Of a stretch of 64,000 bases of DNA, positions 23,161 through 35,342 are shown in pieces. Source of the DNA: Allolobophora icterica (Eukaryota > Annelida > Clitellata > Crassiclitellata > Lumbricidae); the NCBI GenBank assembly GCA_963556255.1, contig OY744614.1:1212747-1276746 (forward strand), written 5' to 3'. Under the pieces are notes generated by a model that saw only the letters and a list, made by a program, of their open reading frames with translations, was not told where the DNA came from and did not search any database. How positions within the stretch are numbered: the first letter of the stretch is position 1; each line of letters starts with the position of its first letter. The position numbers and the translations under genes are program-made.

Positions 23161-23262
23161 TAACTCCGAGAGCATTGCGAGGGAACTTGAAGCGCTTGTG
23201 TTCCACAGTCGTTCGGAGTGTACTAGGTGCATTGAGACTATGCGTTTGATTCCTTAGCCCTT
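23160..23262 (+). repeat. Short dispersed repeat (copy 1)
   Basis: GCGCTTGTGTTCCACAGTCG and CGGAGTGTACT match 30550-30600 (GCGCTCTTGTTCCACAGTCA, CGGAGTGTACTCGG). Two copies only; family unknown. Confidence 0.5.
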
Positions 23263-23429
23263 CTCCTTAAATAAGCATTCTGACTTGTGATTTCTGAAGC
23301 TGGCGAAAACAATATCAGAAATGAATTCTATATACTGAAATCAGTAAGTAACATTAAAGGTATTACACGTGCATATACTAAAAATAACAAAATGGTGAAT
23401 TCCAATTCGGTCGACGGCGACCATATTGG

Positions 23430-23745
23430 ATTTAGCCATTTTGGGGGTGTTCCCGTGGTCCGATGTAGGGGGATTTGGATATGTTATTCAGCAATGGTGC
23501 CTAAGCAGGAAACCGTTTTAAAAGCTTCTCAAGTAATATCGCCCCGGTATAACTGGAAATTATTGGTATTATTATTGGTATTTCTTAGGAACCCGCCTAT
23601 GCGCCATTTGAAATTCATTTTTGAGGGTGTTCCCGCGAAACGATTTTGTCCGATTTTGGATATGTTATTCAGCAATGGTTTCTGAGCAGGAAACCGTTTA
23701 AAAAACTTCTGAAGCAATTTTCCCAAGTCTAACTCTAGATTGCCT
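23430..23745 (+). repeat. 180-bp tandem duplication
   Basis: GGGTGTTCCCG and TTTGGATATGTTATTCAGCA occur twice, 180 bp apart, followed in both by AAGCAGGAAACCG or GAGCAGGAAACCG. The 132-codon ORF across it owes its length to the duplication and shows no known motif. Confidence 0.7.
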
Positions 23746-23799
23746 GGACTATTACAATGCTATAGAAATTATCATAATTATAATTACGGATTTGTATGT

Positions 23800-24600
23800 A
23801 TGTTAAGTCGACGTTAACGCAACTGACTTCCACCAGGTGTCACCAAAGACAAAATATTACTACATAAAAACCACGCTTCCAGTTAGACACCTTTTAACAT
23901 CTTCCACGCCCAGCTGTAAATAATCATTAATCGCGTTTTACCGCCATATGATCGATTTGGACGTCTATAATGTAACTCGTAGCAATAGCTTGCAGAAAGA
24001 AGGAGGGTGACGACGATCATCTTTGTAATTAAACAATGTCGTTATACAGATAATCGTCCACAAGATCCGAAATAAAACCAACACTACACATAGTACACAG
24101 GGCCTGTTCTTCTGCAGTTAACTCCGCCACTGCCCGAACTCTAGTGGTGCCAGACGCAAGCCAAAAGAAAGGAGGTGGGTGACTATCAACTGCTCGGGGA
24201 GCCACTAGATGTCGCAAAACATTGAAAACCCGCGCAGTACCGTAGCGGAGTACAGTGCTAGATCGGTTAAACATTTAAACGGCACTTGCTATATACAGTA
24301 ACTCATCATTTGCGATGACAGCGGACCGTGTAAAGCATCATAGAAGTAGCATGGTACTGATAATGTTATAAAAGTTGTCGTAATTACAGTCACGATTACA
24401 GTATGTACGCGGATTTCTGTGTAGGTTAAGGTCGACGTCAACGCAACTGAAGTCCACAAGATGTCGCTATACACTAAACGTTGCTAGATAAAACCCAGTC
24501 GCTGTTAGAAACCTTTTAAACACATCCATTCGCGGCTATAAGTAATCGTTAATAGCGTTTAATTGTCAGATTGCTGTCATCGGTGTCCATTATATAACAG
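23800..24600 (-). repeat. Long composite repeat A-C-B-C-A
   Basis: A at 23805-23945, B at 23995-24060 and 24125-24180, C spacer at 24290-24400 (GCTGACAG, GGACCGTGTAAAGCATC) and A again at 24415-24560. The same order and wording occurs at 26005-26540 and 27830-28440, so the repeated unit is about 600 bp or longer. Confidence 0.7.
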
Positions 24601-24607
24601 AACTCAT

Positions 24608-25010
24608 CATAGGCGCCGACTTCTTGGGAGCCTTGGGTGCCAATGCACCCAGAGAGAAAGTTCAGTGGGTGCCTGGCACCCAGAATAATTCGAACATTAA
24701 ATTCAAATTTCTTACAACTAAGTAATCTCACAACTTGAGAAGTACAACTACGACACAAATACCCAACATTGCATAATCTTACAGTCACAGCCCGTACATA
24801 AATAAATTATTTATTTATTTATTATTTAAAAAACCCACTGGAACGTCGTCACCGATTTCCAACACTTTTTCTAACCTCGTAACCTTTTACAAGAAAACAG
24901 TTTTCTTTCTCCTAAAATCCACTGAAACTCACCTACCTAAGATGAAGAGGAAGGGGAAGGGAGGGAAGGGCCCAGGCACCAAGAGACATAAGTAAAAGTC
25001 GACGCATATG
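24608..25010. mobile_element. hAT-like MITE, 403 bp, with 8-bp target duplication
   Basis: Ends are CATAGGCGCCGACTT and AAGTCGACGCATATG, matching at 13 of 15 positions when inverted. The flanks carry the identical 8-bp GAACTCAT (24600-24607 and 25011-25018). GGGTGC / GCACCC palindromes lie near the left end. The element has split a copy of the C spacer. No transposase is encoded. Confidence 0.88.
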
Positions 25011-25018
25011 GAACTCAT

Positions 25019-26660
25019 AGCATAAAATGTACAATTGAAATTAAAAAACACCCTAGAAGTAGTTACTGACAATGCTAAATATCAATTCTCGTAATTACGA
25101 TTACTGTTAAACTTGTTCAATTTATTAACTATATTGAGCATCTTCTTGAAAACGAACGTCCTAATGACGCTATGTTATAACCAATATCATTAGCGTTGTC
25201 CTCCTCCGTTATCCTGTCTTGGGACTGGCATTACCGGAGTAGGGCAGTGGGAGAGTTAATTACCAACTAATCGGTTTATTCGTTTTCAATCGACACAATA
25301 GTCACAAAGACAATTACCAATTAGTGTATTAGTAATTTCCAATGTTTAACGGCACCTTACAGCTACCATTGCTGTTGACGTAGACACCTTATCTTACCTG
25401 TAATTTCGTAACACACTTAGGCCTGTCGAGTAGTTGGTTAGTTGCTGTATAACGACACTGTCATAACAAGGACAATTAGCGTCCCTCCACTTTAATAATT
25501 CTCTAGTCTTGGGTCTGGCAATTCCAGAGTACGGATAGTGTTGGAGTTACTTACTAATACATTGCATTTGACCAGTCACCGGTTACCAAAACAGTGCACG
25601 CTGTTCCTGTATATAAATGTTCGATTAAGATCGTTTTAAAGGTATCTTAAGGGGCGTGGCAGTATGCAGTGTTTAACGACATCTCGTGCCCATCAGGGTC
25701 GATGACATCAGCATAACTTGCTAATCCAGAAATTTAATCTAATCAATTGATGTGCAATAGAACAAAAGAATCCTAGCAAAATTTTTCTGAATTAAACTCC
25801 ATATTTCTTGTATTAACAGCCACTGACATCTTACGGGTGATTGGGTAAACACCAAGTTTCTTGATTAAACGTGAACTCCGCCACTCCCTGCAATCTGGAA
25901 ATGCCAGTTTCAACACTGAAAAAAGAGATTGGTTCGAGACGTCTGGCATTCGGGGCTGCTCGCGATCTACAGAATAATCAGCTCCCAATATATATTGTCA
26001 TCAATGGCGCTCGTCTGCAATCCGTATTATGGTAGTGCCAGACCCAAGCATGGAGAAAAAATGAGGGTGACGTTAAACATCTTGATAATGAAAGTGTCGT
26101 TAAGCAACAACTAACAGTCCACTAGCGCTGAAATAAAACCAACGCTTCATATTCTGTATTTAACTCCGCCACTGCCCGTACTCTGGTTTACTATAGTGCC
26201 AGTCGCAAGCTTTGAGAAAGGAGGAGGGCTATTAGTTTCGCAAAACACTGAAAACCTGCAAATAACTACATTTGATAATCAGAAGGCCATGTTAATTTTA
26301 ATACACAATTAAAACTGTACCAGCTATGTAACTCATCATTTGCGCTGACAGTGGACCGTGCAAAGCATCCTAAAAGGCTTCCAACTGATTTCTATTTAGG
26401 TTAAGGTCGACGTCAACGCAACTGACTTCCACAAGATGTTGCTAAACACTAAATATTCCTATGTACCACCAGTTCCGGCTAGACACCTTTTAAACGTTTT
26501 CACACTCTGGTATAAATAAATGTAAACTTAATCACGTTTTAATCGCAAGGTCAAACCATGTGCTTTCTATTATGCAATTCGTAGCATTAACTGTACATCG
26601 TAGAAGTAGCATGCTGCTGACAATGCTATATATAAATTCTCGTAAGGAGGAGGGCGACGC
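25019..26660 (-). repeat. Composite A/B/C repeat, mostly reverse, diverged
   Basis: C spacer at 25050-25150, B inverted at 25165-25260 and 25430-25540, forward A-like pieces at 25625-25740, B at 26010-26110 and 26160-26250, C at 26330-26390, A at 26400-26540. No gene. Confidence 0.65.
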
Positions 26661-27270
<610 letters not shown>

Positions 27271-27504
27271 AGTATGTGAGTGCCACTCCTAGCGAGCGCC
27301 AGTGGACCTGTTCGGTGGATGATAACCACGAGACAGGTTCTGGACAGGCGGTGGACGGGTGAAACACCGCCCCGTTCAGGTGGAAATGGATGACGGATGG
27401 CGTTCGGGTCTGCGCGCGTTCGACAGAAACATGAAAATAGAAATCAACTGATTATGATTAGCTCCTCTTTACAACTACTAATTCCCAGCTTCATAGTTTC
27501 TCAA

Positions 27505-27605
27505 ATTCATTCATTCCTTCATTCATTCATTTAAAAAATTTAATATAGGGCCCCTCAAGTTACCTACTCAGATGCGCTCCCAGCCCAACCACGGCAATAT
27601 AAACT
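27505..27605 (-). repeat. Remnant LINE 3' end with TGAA tail
   Basis: ATTCATTCATTC tail, then ATAGGGCCCC, CAAGTTACCTACTCAG and GCGCTCCCAGCC: the inverse of the TGAA-tail LINE 3' end at 14530-14590. Confidence 0.6.
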
Positions 27606-27609
27606 GGAC

Positions 27610-27796
27610 TTAAGCAGGCTGTAATCTAGTCCCCCTCTTGTGGGGGGGGGAAACAAGTTTCCTGGGGGGGGGGATTTTCCACCCCAACACGTGTCTACAT
27701 TACAATATTGCTGGATTCTGGGGGGAAACATCAATCCTGGGGGGGGGGAAATTTACCCCCCCCCCAAAGACGTCTAGATTACTCACTGCGACTTAA
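27610..27796. mobile_element. Small G-run inverted-repeat element
   Basis: Ends carry GCAGGCTGTAATCTAG and, inverted, GCAGTGAGTAATCTAG (13 of 16 match), with TTAA close to both ends. The interior has three runs of 9-11 G on one strand and C-runs opposite. TTAA is not immediately adjacent on the right, so the superfamily is open. Confidence 0.5.
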
Positions 27797-27829
27797 GTAA
27801 CTTATAAAAAACAAGCGAATTATTCTTAC

Positions 27830-28440
27830 GCAAATGGCGCTCGTCTACCAGCCGTATTCTGGTAGTGCCAGTCCAAAGCCTGGAGAAAGAAGGAGGGTGA
27901 CGCTAGTCATCTTTAAAATGAAACAGTGTCGTTAAACAGCAACTAATCGTTCGAAATAAAACAAACGCCAGTTAAATCCGCCTTTGTCCGTACTCTAGTG
28001 GTTAGAGTCGCAGGCCTGGAGAAAACAGGATGGCGACTACTTCGGCAGCCATTGGATGTCGAAAAGCACTGAAAACTCGTGTAGTAGCGAAGTACTTTGC
28101 TAGATAATCAGAAGGTCTAGTTAATTTTAACAAGCAACTAGGTTAAGCATTTGAAACTGTACTTGCTATGTAACTCTCATCGTTGCCGCTGACAGTTGAC
28201 TTTCTTAAGCATCCCAGAAGTGGCTTCTGCTGATAATGCTATATAAATTATCGTATTATTATAATTACAATTATTATACGCTGATTTTTATGTAGTTTAA
28301 GGTCGACGTCAACACAAGTGATTTCCACAAGATGTCGCTAAACACAAAACATTGCGACATAGAACCACACGGTTCCAGTCGGACACCTTTAAAAGCTGTC
28401 AATCTTTGCTATATATTCACAAGTCGCGTTCAACATACTA
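27830..28440 (-). repeat. Composite B-C-A repeat
   Basis: B at 27845-27960, second B at 27970-28040, C at 28130-28260, A at 28290-28440. Same order as 23995-24560. Confidence 0.7.
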
Positions 28441-28856
28441 TAGACCAAGGAAAACATAGAACATCTTCTATTAGAATGTAAACAAAATAATTTGTCTAAT
28501 GCCTTACGAAATCTATGTACAACATATAAATTAGATTTCAACATAAAAACCCTGCTTGGGGTGGGTTGCATACAAAATACAGTTTATAATCTTGTGAAAC
28601 GTCACAATAAAGGAAAAATCCTTTAACTATTTAAATAAATAGTACCATCTAAATGTATTTAAATCTGTGTATATAATTTTTGTTTGTTAAGATTTATATG
28701 TAATTAATTGAATATAATTACATGGAGTATATTAATGTGATTGCATATGTATCATTGACATAAAAAAAAAGAATGCATAAATATGATTAATGAATGTTGT
28801 ATGTAAATAGAAGTTTGATTTTATTCTGTGTAAATAACTGTGATTAAAGAGGAAAG

Positions 28857-28891
<35 letters not shown>

Positions 28892-28902
28892 TGTAATAGC
28901 CA

Positions 28903-28943
<41 letters not shown>

Positions 28944-28976
28944 AGAAATGGAAAAAAAGAGAAAAAAAAAAAAGAG

Positions 28977-29009
<33 letters not shown>

Positions 29010-29035
29010 ATATATTATTAAATAAAGAGCCTAAA
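28440..29035 (+). pseudogene. LINE C-terminal zinc-finger fragment with A-rich tail
   Basis: The frame to the stop at 28624 reads ENIEHLLLECKQNNLSN, TTYKLDFNIKTLLG and VKRHNKGKIL, homologous to the minus-strand copy at 32.4 kb. H-x4-C is the end of the C-terminal zinc finger common in L1/I-like LINEs; the preceding CxxC is truncated here. An AT-rich 3' UTR and three A-runs (28860-28887, 28905-28940, 28977-29007) follow, separated by GAGCTGTAATAGCCAC and similar, so the tail itself seems to have been extended or reinserted. Confidence 0.65.
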
Positions 29036-29144
29036 GGCCACAGTACAAAGATAATTAATACTACAAAGAGACGTCAACGACCTTAGCAGTCAAACGATGT
29101 CATTAAACTCTGGAACTACTACTACTACATACTATAGAAAAGAG

Positions 29145-29382
29145 GATGGCGTTCATCCTCGATCGCGGACTTCCTTGACCCAGCATCGGGCCTTCACTGT
29201 AGTGGGTCCGTCACTGTGGAATGACCTTCCTCCTGCAGTCCGTAGTACGATTCTAGAGGGGATCACACCTGCTTCTCTTCGCTGCCTAAAGACTTGTTTA
29301 AGAGCCTGTCACGTTGAGAGCGCTTCTGTATAGCCCTGCTGAGAGAAGCGCTTTATAAATGTTCAGATAAGATAAGATAAGA
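29145..29382 (+). pseudogene. LINE 3' end (family with GATAA tail)
   Basis: Reads SRTSLTQHRAFTVVGPSLWN, DLPPAVRSTILEGI, then a stop and GCGCTTTATAAATGTTCAG with GATAA repeats. Closest to the minus-strand copy at 34.2-35.1 kb. Confidence 0.75.
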
Positions 29383-29850
29383 TATATAAAATTCAGGCCG
29401 CATAATCAGTTGGCGTCAGTCAAAAGTCTAGAGGAGACGTTTATCAATATCTTCGTTATGGCACGGCTTAGTTAACTATACATTGTACAGAAAATCAGTT
29501 TCCCTCAACGACCCTCGTAGGCAAAAGATGTCGTTTTTAACAATGGACATTGCTACTCGAAAACAACTGCTCCAGTTAGACACCGTTTAAACGCTTCCAT
29601 TCCCACTTATAAATAATCGCTAATCGCGTTCAATCACTAAATCGTCCATCAATTATAGCCTTACTTATGTAACTCGTATTTAATGCAGGTGACTTTCTAA
29701 AGCATTAATAGAAGTAGCTTGCTACTGACGATACTATTGAAATTTGGCGTGTTTAATTTATTAACTACAGCAAGCATTATTTAGTGAACAAACGGCTAAT
29801 GAAAAAAAGAACTGTAGCTGCATTTTATTGCTGCCAGGGCCGTTGACGTC
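29383..29850 (-). repeat. Modules B, A and C, reverse orientation
   Basis: B remnant at 29395-29470, A' at 29490-29645 and C at 29660-29770. Confidence 0.6.
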
Positions 29851-30480
29851 GACCTTATCTTACCTTAGTGGAGTTGAATATATTATCCGTATTTTGCACT
29901 CTGAGAAAATTCAACAATACAAAGCCTAAACTCGTTAAAGTGATGACATCACCAAATTTATTAGTATACAATTCACATGATCACAAATCTCACAATAAAC
30001 CAGAACATTATTATTTTATTAATAACCCACAAAGTTAAATTGAAATAAAATGATAAATAGATGCACAATAAAATCACCATAGCACAACTGAGGATTTGGA
30101 AGCGACCCCCCATGGGGTGTGAAATGAAATCTTAACTGGGGGTTTTAAGAAAGACCATAGGGTTGAACCCCACCTTCCGATTATTCTCACCCTGAAATGG
30201 ATCTTAGGTTGTGATCATAATAACATCTCTAACAAGCTTGTGCACTAATTGACCCATTGAGACAAGATTAAATACAGACCATATTAGATTAGATTAGATT
30301 AGATTAGATTAGTAAACTGTTCTTGATTTGTTCAGTAAATTGACGATGATGTTGGCAACTCAAACTGATCCATGACAAGCACTTAATCTTTCCGGAAATG
30401 ATGTTTCACGTATCAAAACGTAGGCGCTATTTAAATTGAACTGACTCCTATAGCAGCCGACATGTTCCCAATTCTTCGCT
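29851..30480. other. No gene; short ATTAG array
   Basis: Unassigned sequence with six ATTAG units at 30284-30313. ATTAG is not a telomeric motif. Confidence 0.5.
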
Positions 30481-30680
30481 GCACTGCTTCGAGGTAGGCC
30501 TACTCCAGTAATATGCTCGACGTGAACTCCTAGTGTGCATTACGAGCGAAACTCAAGCGCTCTTGTTCCACAGTCATCCGGAGTGTACTCGGTGTATCGA
30601 TGCAATGCATCGTCAGTGACAGCTCTTTGACGGACTAGAGTCACTAGACTGTCGAGACACATATCTTCTACTGTGAGTTT
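30481..30680 (+). repeat. Short dispersed repeat (copy 2) and flank
   Basis: See 23160-23262 for the shared block; here at about 30545-30605. Confidence 0.45.
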
Positions 30681-30704
30681 GATTGGTTACGATAATGCGG
30701 GTTG

Positions 30705-31075
30705 TGGGATCACGTGGCCTGATAAATCGCGCCCGGGCATCACCAATGGGCTATGCTTTACGAGTAGGGTCTATCTTCGTTATCTTGGCCTCGGCATATG
30801 AGGCCATTCCTCTCATTCCCCACCTAATCTTCCCATCGACAGTTGGCGTACTGAATGCAGGGCAGAATTTGGTGGGAGCAATTGGAGAATTCAACCCCTG
30901 ACCTTTGGGTTTCTCACCGACAGTATCACTCTTTATAACTGAGTTGCCTATGGATCGCATGTGAAGCAGAAATCTCTAAATAAATTTCTGAATATGGCGG
31001 GGATTTGAATCCCCTACCTCTCGATTGACAGTCCAGCATGCTAAACACTGCACCAATGAGCACCCCCTCCAAATC
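30705..31075 (-). repeat. tRNA-like SINE or composite repeat
   Basis: On the minus strand, GCAGTGTTTAGCATGCTGGA (A-box region) and GGGGATTCAAATCCCC (T-arm with B-box) lie at 31065-31005, but the acceptor stem is absent. The segment 30785-30870 (CCTCGGCATATGAGGCC, TCTTCCCATCGACAG) recurs at 41915-42000 and 56085-56150. Confidence 0.5.
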
Positions 31076-31204
31076 TCATATTATGTGATTCAATGTAATC
31101 TAATGATTTCTGAAGCGCCCGATATACCTTCTACTTAATCAAACAAGGGAGGCAACTGAAATAATCCAATCTAATCCGAAAAAATCTCCAGCGTGTAATC
31201 CAGA

Positions 31205-31565
31205 ATTCCGCTTAAGATACACCAGTAGCACTTGCCGATTAAACGCGACTGGCATAATCAAGGACACCGGGTGGGGGCACTTAATGTAACAAGTGTAGAG
31301 TGAATAACCAAATACCCCCAATATTTTGGGCAAGTTTACGCCGGTGGCGACTGGTGAATGTGTAGTTCAAAGGTGTCTAACTGCAGTCGTAGATTTAATT
31401 ATGTATTATTTAGTGTTTAGCAACATCTTGCGCGTTATCTAGACCTTACCCTTAGTTCTTAACATCAATATACCAATTATTATTCCACAGTTTAACGTCG
31501 TCTTATGACACCAAAGGCCGTTGACGACAATTTAGAAATACAGTTTACAGAAAACGATAAACTTA
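31205..31565 (+). repeat. Module A, forward
   Basis: GATTAAACGCGACTGG, AAAGGTGTCTAACTGCAGTC, GTGTTTAGCAACATCTTGCG and a following GACACCAAAGGCCGTTGACG. Confidence 0.65.
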
Positions 31566-31599
31566 TACTGTCCGAAAGACACCATTTAAAGGTGTCAAA

Positions 31600-32545
31600 C
31601 ATAAGCTTACAATATCAATAATGTCACATCATTTAAAGCAATATATCTAATGTTATTTATAAAACACATAGCTCTAAACTGTTTTGATACAAATGAAACA
31701 GTACTTCCCAACTATTGTCACTCGCAAGAAATATTTAAACAACTTCAGATGCACAGTACATATAATTATAATTATTACATTATATTCTTATTTTATCTTT
31801 GAAATGTTTAATTGATTATTTCTTATTCGTCAGTTCAATATCTGCCACTACAATCATATCATGTATGAAATAGTAATAAATTTCATATACATCATGCACA
31901 TTAAATGAAACATATGGTTATACCAAGTTCTTTTTTTAAAGAAATTGTTCAGGTATCTAACACATTCAACTATAAGTTTTATTAATTAACAAAGCATATA
32001 TGAGCATAATTGTCTCAAGTTTGATTTCAATGCATTCAAGTTACAATTACATGTATATTTCCTTTATTGCAACACAATAATACAGCACTATATAATATAA
32101 TATTGATTTTACTCCAATACATAAACCAAATCAAACCATATGCGACATCCAAGAACCAAATGTTGGATGGTTGTAATATAGATACTCATTAATCAATGTA
32201 TTATATATGTAATTTACTAGCATCACACTCTCATTATATACTTGCAATTGAAAAGAAACGGTTATATAGGTTCTCAAATAACCAATATGTAATGGATATA
32301 ACTAAGGTTAATACACAAGAGCATTATTACAAAATTCGACCTTTAGTAATTTGTTTAACTACCCTATACACTTCGTTTTGTAATACATTTACTGTCAAAA
32401 GGGCTGAAATAGAAATGTCCCTTTTATACAGTTGACATTTATCTCGCAACAACTTCGATATATCTTCGTTTTTACATTCAAGTAGGAGGTGGTGAATAGT
32501 CTCCTTGACCTGACAGGTATCACATAAACCACTAGAATATACCAA
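31600..32545 (-). pseudogene. LINE C-terminal zinc-finger fragment with long 3' UTR
   Basis: Minus-strand ORF 32545-32327 reads CDTCQVKETIHHLLLECKNE, then LLTVNVLQNEVYRVVKQ and TKGRIL. C-x2-C-x7-H-x4-C is the C-terminal zinc finger of several LINE clades. The 3' UTR of about 700 bp is very AT rich; I see no A tail, so the 3' end is approximate. The copy at 28440 is a diverged relative. Confidence 0.65.
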
Positions 32546-32640
32546 TTAAACGTCGTTGGTAAATATGTAGCTGAGTGTCGCTACGTTTAAAAGGTGTCTA
32601 ATTGAAGTCGTGGATTTAATGTAGCAATGTTCTGTGTTTC
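32546..32640 (+). repeat. Module A, forward
   Basis: TTAAACGTCGTTGGTAAATA, AAAAGGTGTCTAATTG and GTGGATTTAATGTAGCAATG. Confidence 0.65.
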
Positions 32641-32644
32641 GTTG

Positions 32645-32830
32645 GTTGATTGGCCTTCTGGAAGGAAAATGAGAGGTGGAAGACCACGGAAGAATTTACC
32701 GTAACCTGTGAACGACTACTGAGGTGTTTTGGAGATGTCATGGGAAGAGGCTGGAGAACTGGCGATGTACAGCGATGAATGGAGAAGCTGCGTTGCCCGA
32801 CGTGCAGAACTGTTAGGAACGCAATAAGTA
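32645..32830 (+). pseudogene. LINE C-terminal fragment (GRPRK / WEEAGELA type)
   Basis: Readable in two frames as RGGRPRKNLP and, after a frameshift, WEEAGELAMYSDEWRSCVAR. Basic GRPRK followed by WEEA...EWR is the C-terminal end of a LINE type common in corals, molluscs and other invertebrates. Both ends are truncated. Confidence 0.6.
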
Positions 32831-33590
32831 TTTTGGGTTTAGCAATGTTTTTTTGGTGTTAGTCCCCTTAAAACCGATGTTATCATTCATGTGATGGCGG
32901 ACTATTGCTTGGTAATTTATTGTTAATTTAGTGACGCTGTGTCACAGCCAATATCATTTTCGTTTCCCTCACTCTGCATCTAGTCTTGGGACTGGCATCA
33001 CCAGATTAGGAGCAATCGGAAATATTGCTACATAAGATCCAGTTCCAGTTAGAAACCTTTTAAACACTTTGACTAACCCCTATAAATAATCGATAATCGC
33101 GTTATCTATTATGTAAATTGGTGTATTAACTCTACAGTTGACATTCTAAAGCAGCCTAGACGTTGTTTGCTACTGACTGTGCTATAGATTCTCGAAATTA
33201 AAATTATGCATTAATTTGTTTAATTTATTAACTTTAGTTAGCATTGTGTAGAGAACGAACGAACCAATGAAAAAATGAATGAAATTTGTTGTTTCTTAAC
33301 GACGCTGAGTCAGAACACAGGTGATCAGCGTCACCTTTCTCCTTTATCCAGGCTTGGGATTGGCGCTACAAGAACGCGCAGTAGCTGTAGTTTCCACTAT
33401 TTATCGGCATCCTATTACTACCAAAGCCGTCGACGTCGGCCTTACCTTACCTGTACTCAATCGCAGTATTATCCTGATAAGGGATGGGATTAGATGCAGA
33501 GTTAAACGACATCTTATGGCATCAAAGGCTGTTGAAGTCGCAGGTAATTATCCTGAGCAGTTCTCACCGTTTCTATAACTTCTCTGATAG
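32831..33590. repeat. Modules B, A and C
   Basis: Inverted B at 32935-33010, A at 33035-33110, C at 33115-33240, then B inverted at 33290-33380 and an A-like TTAAACGACATCTTATGGC at 33503. Confidence 0.65.
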
Positions 33591-33810
33591 GAATCGAAAC
33601 TGTTAACTCCAAATTTCTAAGCGCTACTCTAAAGTTAAGGGCAGGGCACGAGCTGATTCACGAGCGCTGCGTCGTATCAGAGGGTTGCTCTTTGGATGTC
33701 CGAGTCCAGTTGCCAGTGAAGGCAGAGGAGGTAGAGGAGGCAGAGGTACGGCGGGTTTCGTTGAGAACGAGTAATCTTGGAAGGCAGAGGTTTGGATAGA
33801 TTAGGGCAAC
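33591..33810 (-). repeat. Inverted copy of the 3320-3550 retroposon
   Basis: Contains AAGCGCTACTCTAAAGTTAA, the GAGCGCTGCGTCGTATCAG piece and CTTGGAAGGCAGAGG, the inverse of 3330-3520. Confidence 0.6.
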
Positions 33811-33829
33811 GCTTTTCAAACGGTGGTAC

Positions 33830-34203
33830 GACAACCATCAGTTAAACAGTTAAAACTGTACCTGCTTTGTAACTCTTATTATTTGCGCTGACAATAGATC
33901 GTGTAAAGCATCCTAGAAATGGCTTGCTACTGATAATGCTATAAAAATTGTCGTAATTATAATTGTTATATCCGCGGATTTCTGTTTAGGTTAAGTTCGA
34001 CGTCAACTGACTTCCACAAGATGTCGCTAAGCAGTAAATATTCCTACATAAAACCGCGTACCTGTTAGACACCTTTTAAACGCTTCTAATACAGGCTATA
34101 AATAGTCTTTAATCGTCGGTGGGGAGATGACCTGCTCGCCTTTCCACTATAAAACTCGAAGCATTAATTGTACAGATGACATTCAAAAGCATCCTAGAAG
34201 TAG
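33830..34203 (-). repeat. Modules C and A, reverse
   Basis: C at 33845-33950, A at 33985-34110, C again at 34140-34203. Confidence 0.65.
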
Positions 34204-35077
34204 CTTTCGACTTATCTTATCTTATTTTATATTATATGATTATTTATAAAGCGTCTTTCACAGTATAGACAATTCAGAGGCGCTCCCAGCGTGTCAGCCC
34301 AGAGGGAAAAGAAAGGTCTTTAAGTCTTTAGCGGAGAGAAGAGGGCGAGACCCCAAGCAATATCTTGCTACTGACAGAGGGGGGCAGGTCATTCCATAGG
34401 GAAGGGCAACGGATGGCAAAAGCACGATGCTGAGCCATCGAAATCCTTTCGCGAGGGACAAGTAGATAAAGGCGATCAGCAGACCGAAGAGGGCGGGAAG
34501 ACAGAGCAGATAGAGGTTTGCACATTAGGTCACAGAGGTATTTAGGAGCTTTTCCCAGTTGAGTCCTAGAGACCAGGAGAAGAACCTTGTATTGGATGCG
34601 GGAAGCAACAGGAAGCCAGTGAAGTACATCAGTCATAAAGGTAGTTATGTGAGAGAAGCGAGGAAAACGGGCAATGAGCCTGGCAGCCGCATTCAGAACA
34701 GACTGCAGAGATGAAAGGCGCGCTTTAGGGAGCCCAGCAAACAATGAATTGCAATAGTCAATGCGGCAGCAAATGAAGGCATGGACCATAGTAGTGAACA
34801 CTGAAGGAGAAACTGATCTTCTTACAGCCCTCAAACGCCTCAGATGATAGAAACAGGAACGTGTCAGGTGGGAGAGGTGTTCAGAAAACGAGAGGGTACT
34901 ATCAAGGGTGACACCCAAATCACGAACACTGGATGGAAATGAAAAAGCAGGATATATTGACGACAGAAGTGGGATATCAAGTTTAGAAAGTTGCTGTTTA
35001 GTGCCAAACCAGATCAGTTGGGTCTTAGAAGAGTTTAGGTTAAGTCGATTTGATGACATCCAAGAGCGTGTGCATGA
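34204..35077 (-). pseudogene. CR1/L2-like LINE 3' half with GATAA tail
   Basis: The minus-strand open frame 35059-34328 (243 codons) has no internal stop: SSNRLNLNSSKTQLIWFGTK, VRDLGVTLDSTLSFSEHL, SCFYHLRRLRAVRRSVSPS, CCRIDYCNSLFAGLPK, NAAARLIARFP, VLHWLPVASRIQYKV and CPSLWNDLPP. This is the region downstream of the RT active site. It is 5' truncated just before the active-site box would appear. The tail is TTATC on the plus strand (GATAA on the element's strand). It is the best-preserved reading frame of the LINE fragments here. Confidence 0.85.
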
Positions 35078-35079
35078 AT

Positions 35080-35342
35080 GTGCGTGTGTGCATGCATTTG
35101 TGGCATTGTGTGCGGGTATTCGTGTACATGTTTGGCGGTATCTTTCTGGTGAAGCTCCGTCTTACCTATCTGATCTCTGCTGTCCGCTCTCTGGCATAAT
35201 GTCCCTTCGAGTTTTGCATTATGCAGCTGGGGGGGAGCTGATGGTCAATCGGTCCCGCTCCTGAGTTAAACAGCGTCGTGCCTCCTCGGAGATGCTATAT
35301 AAATTATCATGATGAATGAACGAATGAATGAATGAATGAAAT
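35080..35342 (+). pseudogene. LINE 3' end with TGAA tail
   Basis: A GT-rich stretch (35080-35130) precedes a reading VWRYLSGEAPSYLSDLCC, then a 3' end GAGATGCTATATAAATTATC and TGAATGAA repeats. It abuts the minus-strand LINE at 35077 head to head. Confidence 0.6.

Noticed and set aside
23287..23685. 132-codon ORF as a gene
   Set aside because: Contains a 180-bp tandem duplication and no recognisable domain; the length is likely chance.
30284..30313. ATTAG repeats as a telomeric remnant
   Set aside because: Five-base unit unlike metazoan TTAGGG; only six units.
31005..31070. Possible intact tRNA gene
   Set aside because: T-arm and D-arm are recognisable, but the acceptor stem does not pair, so it is SINE-like.
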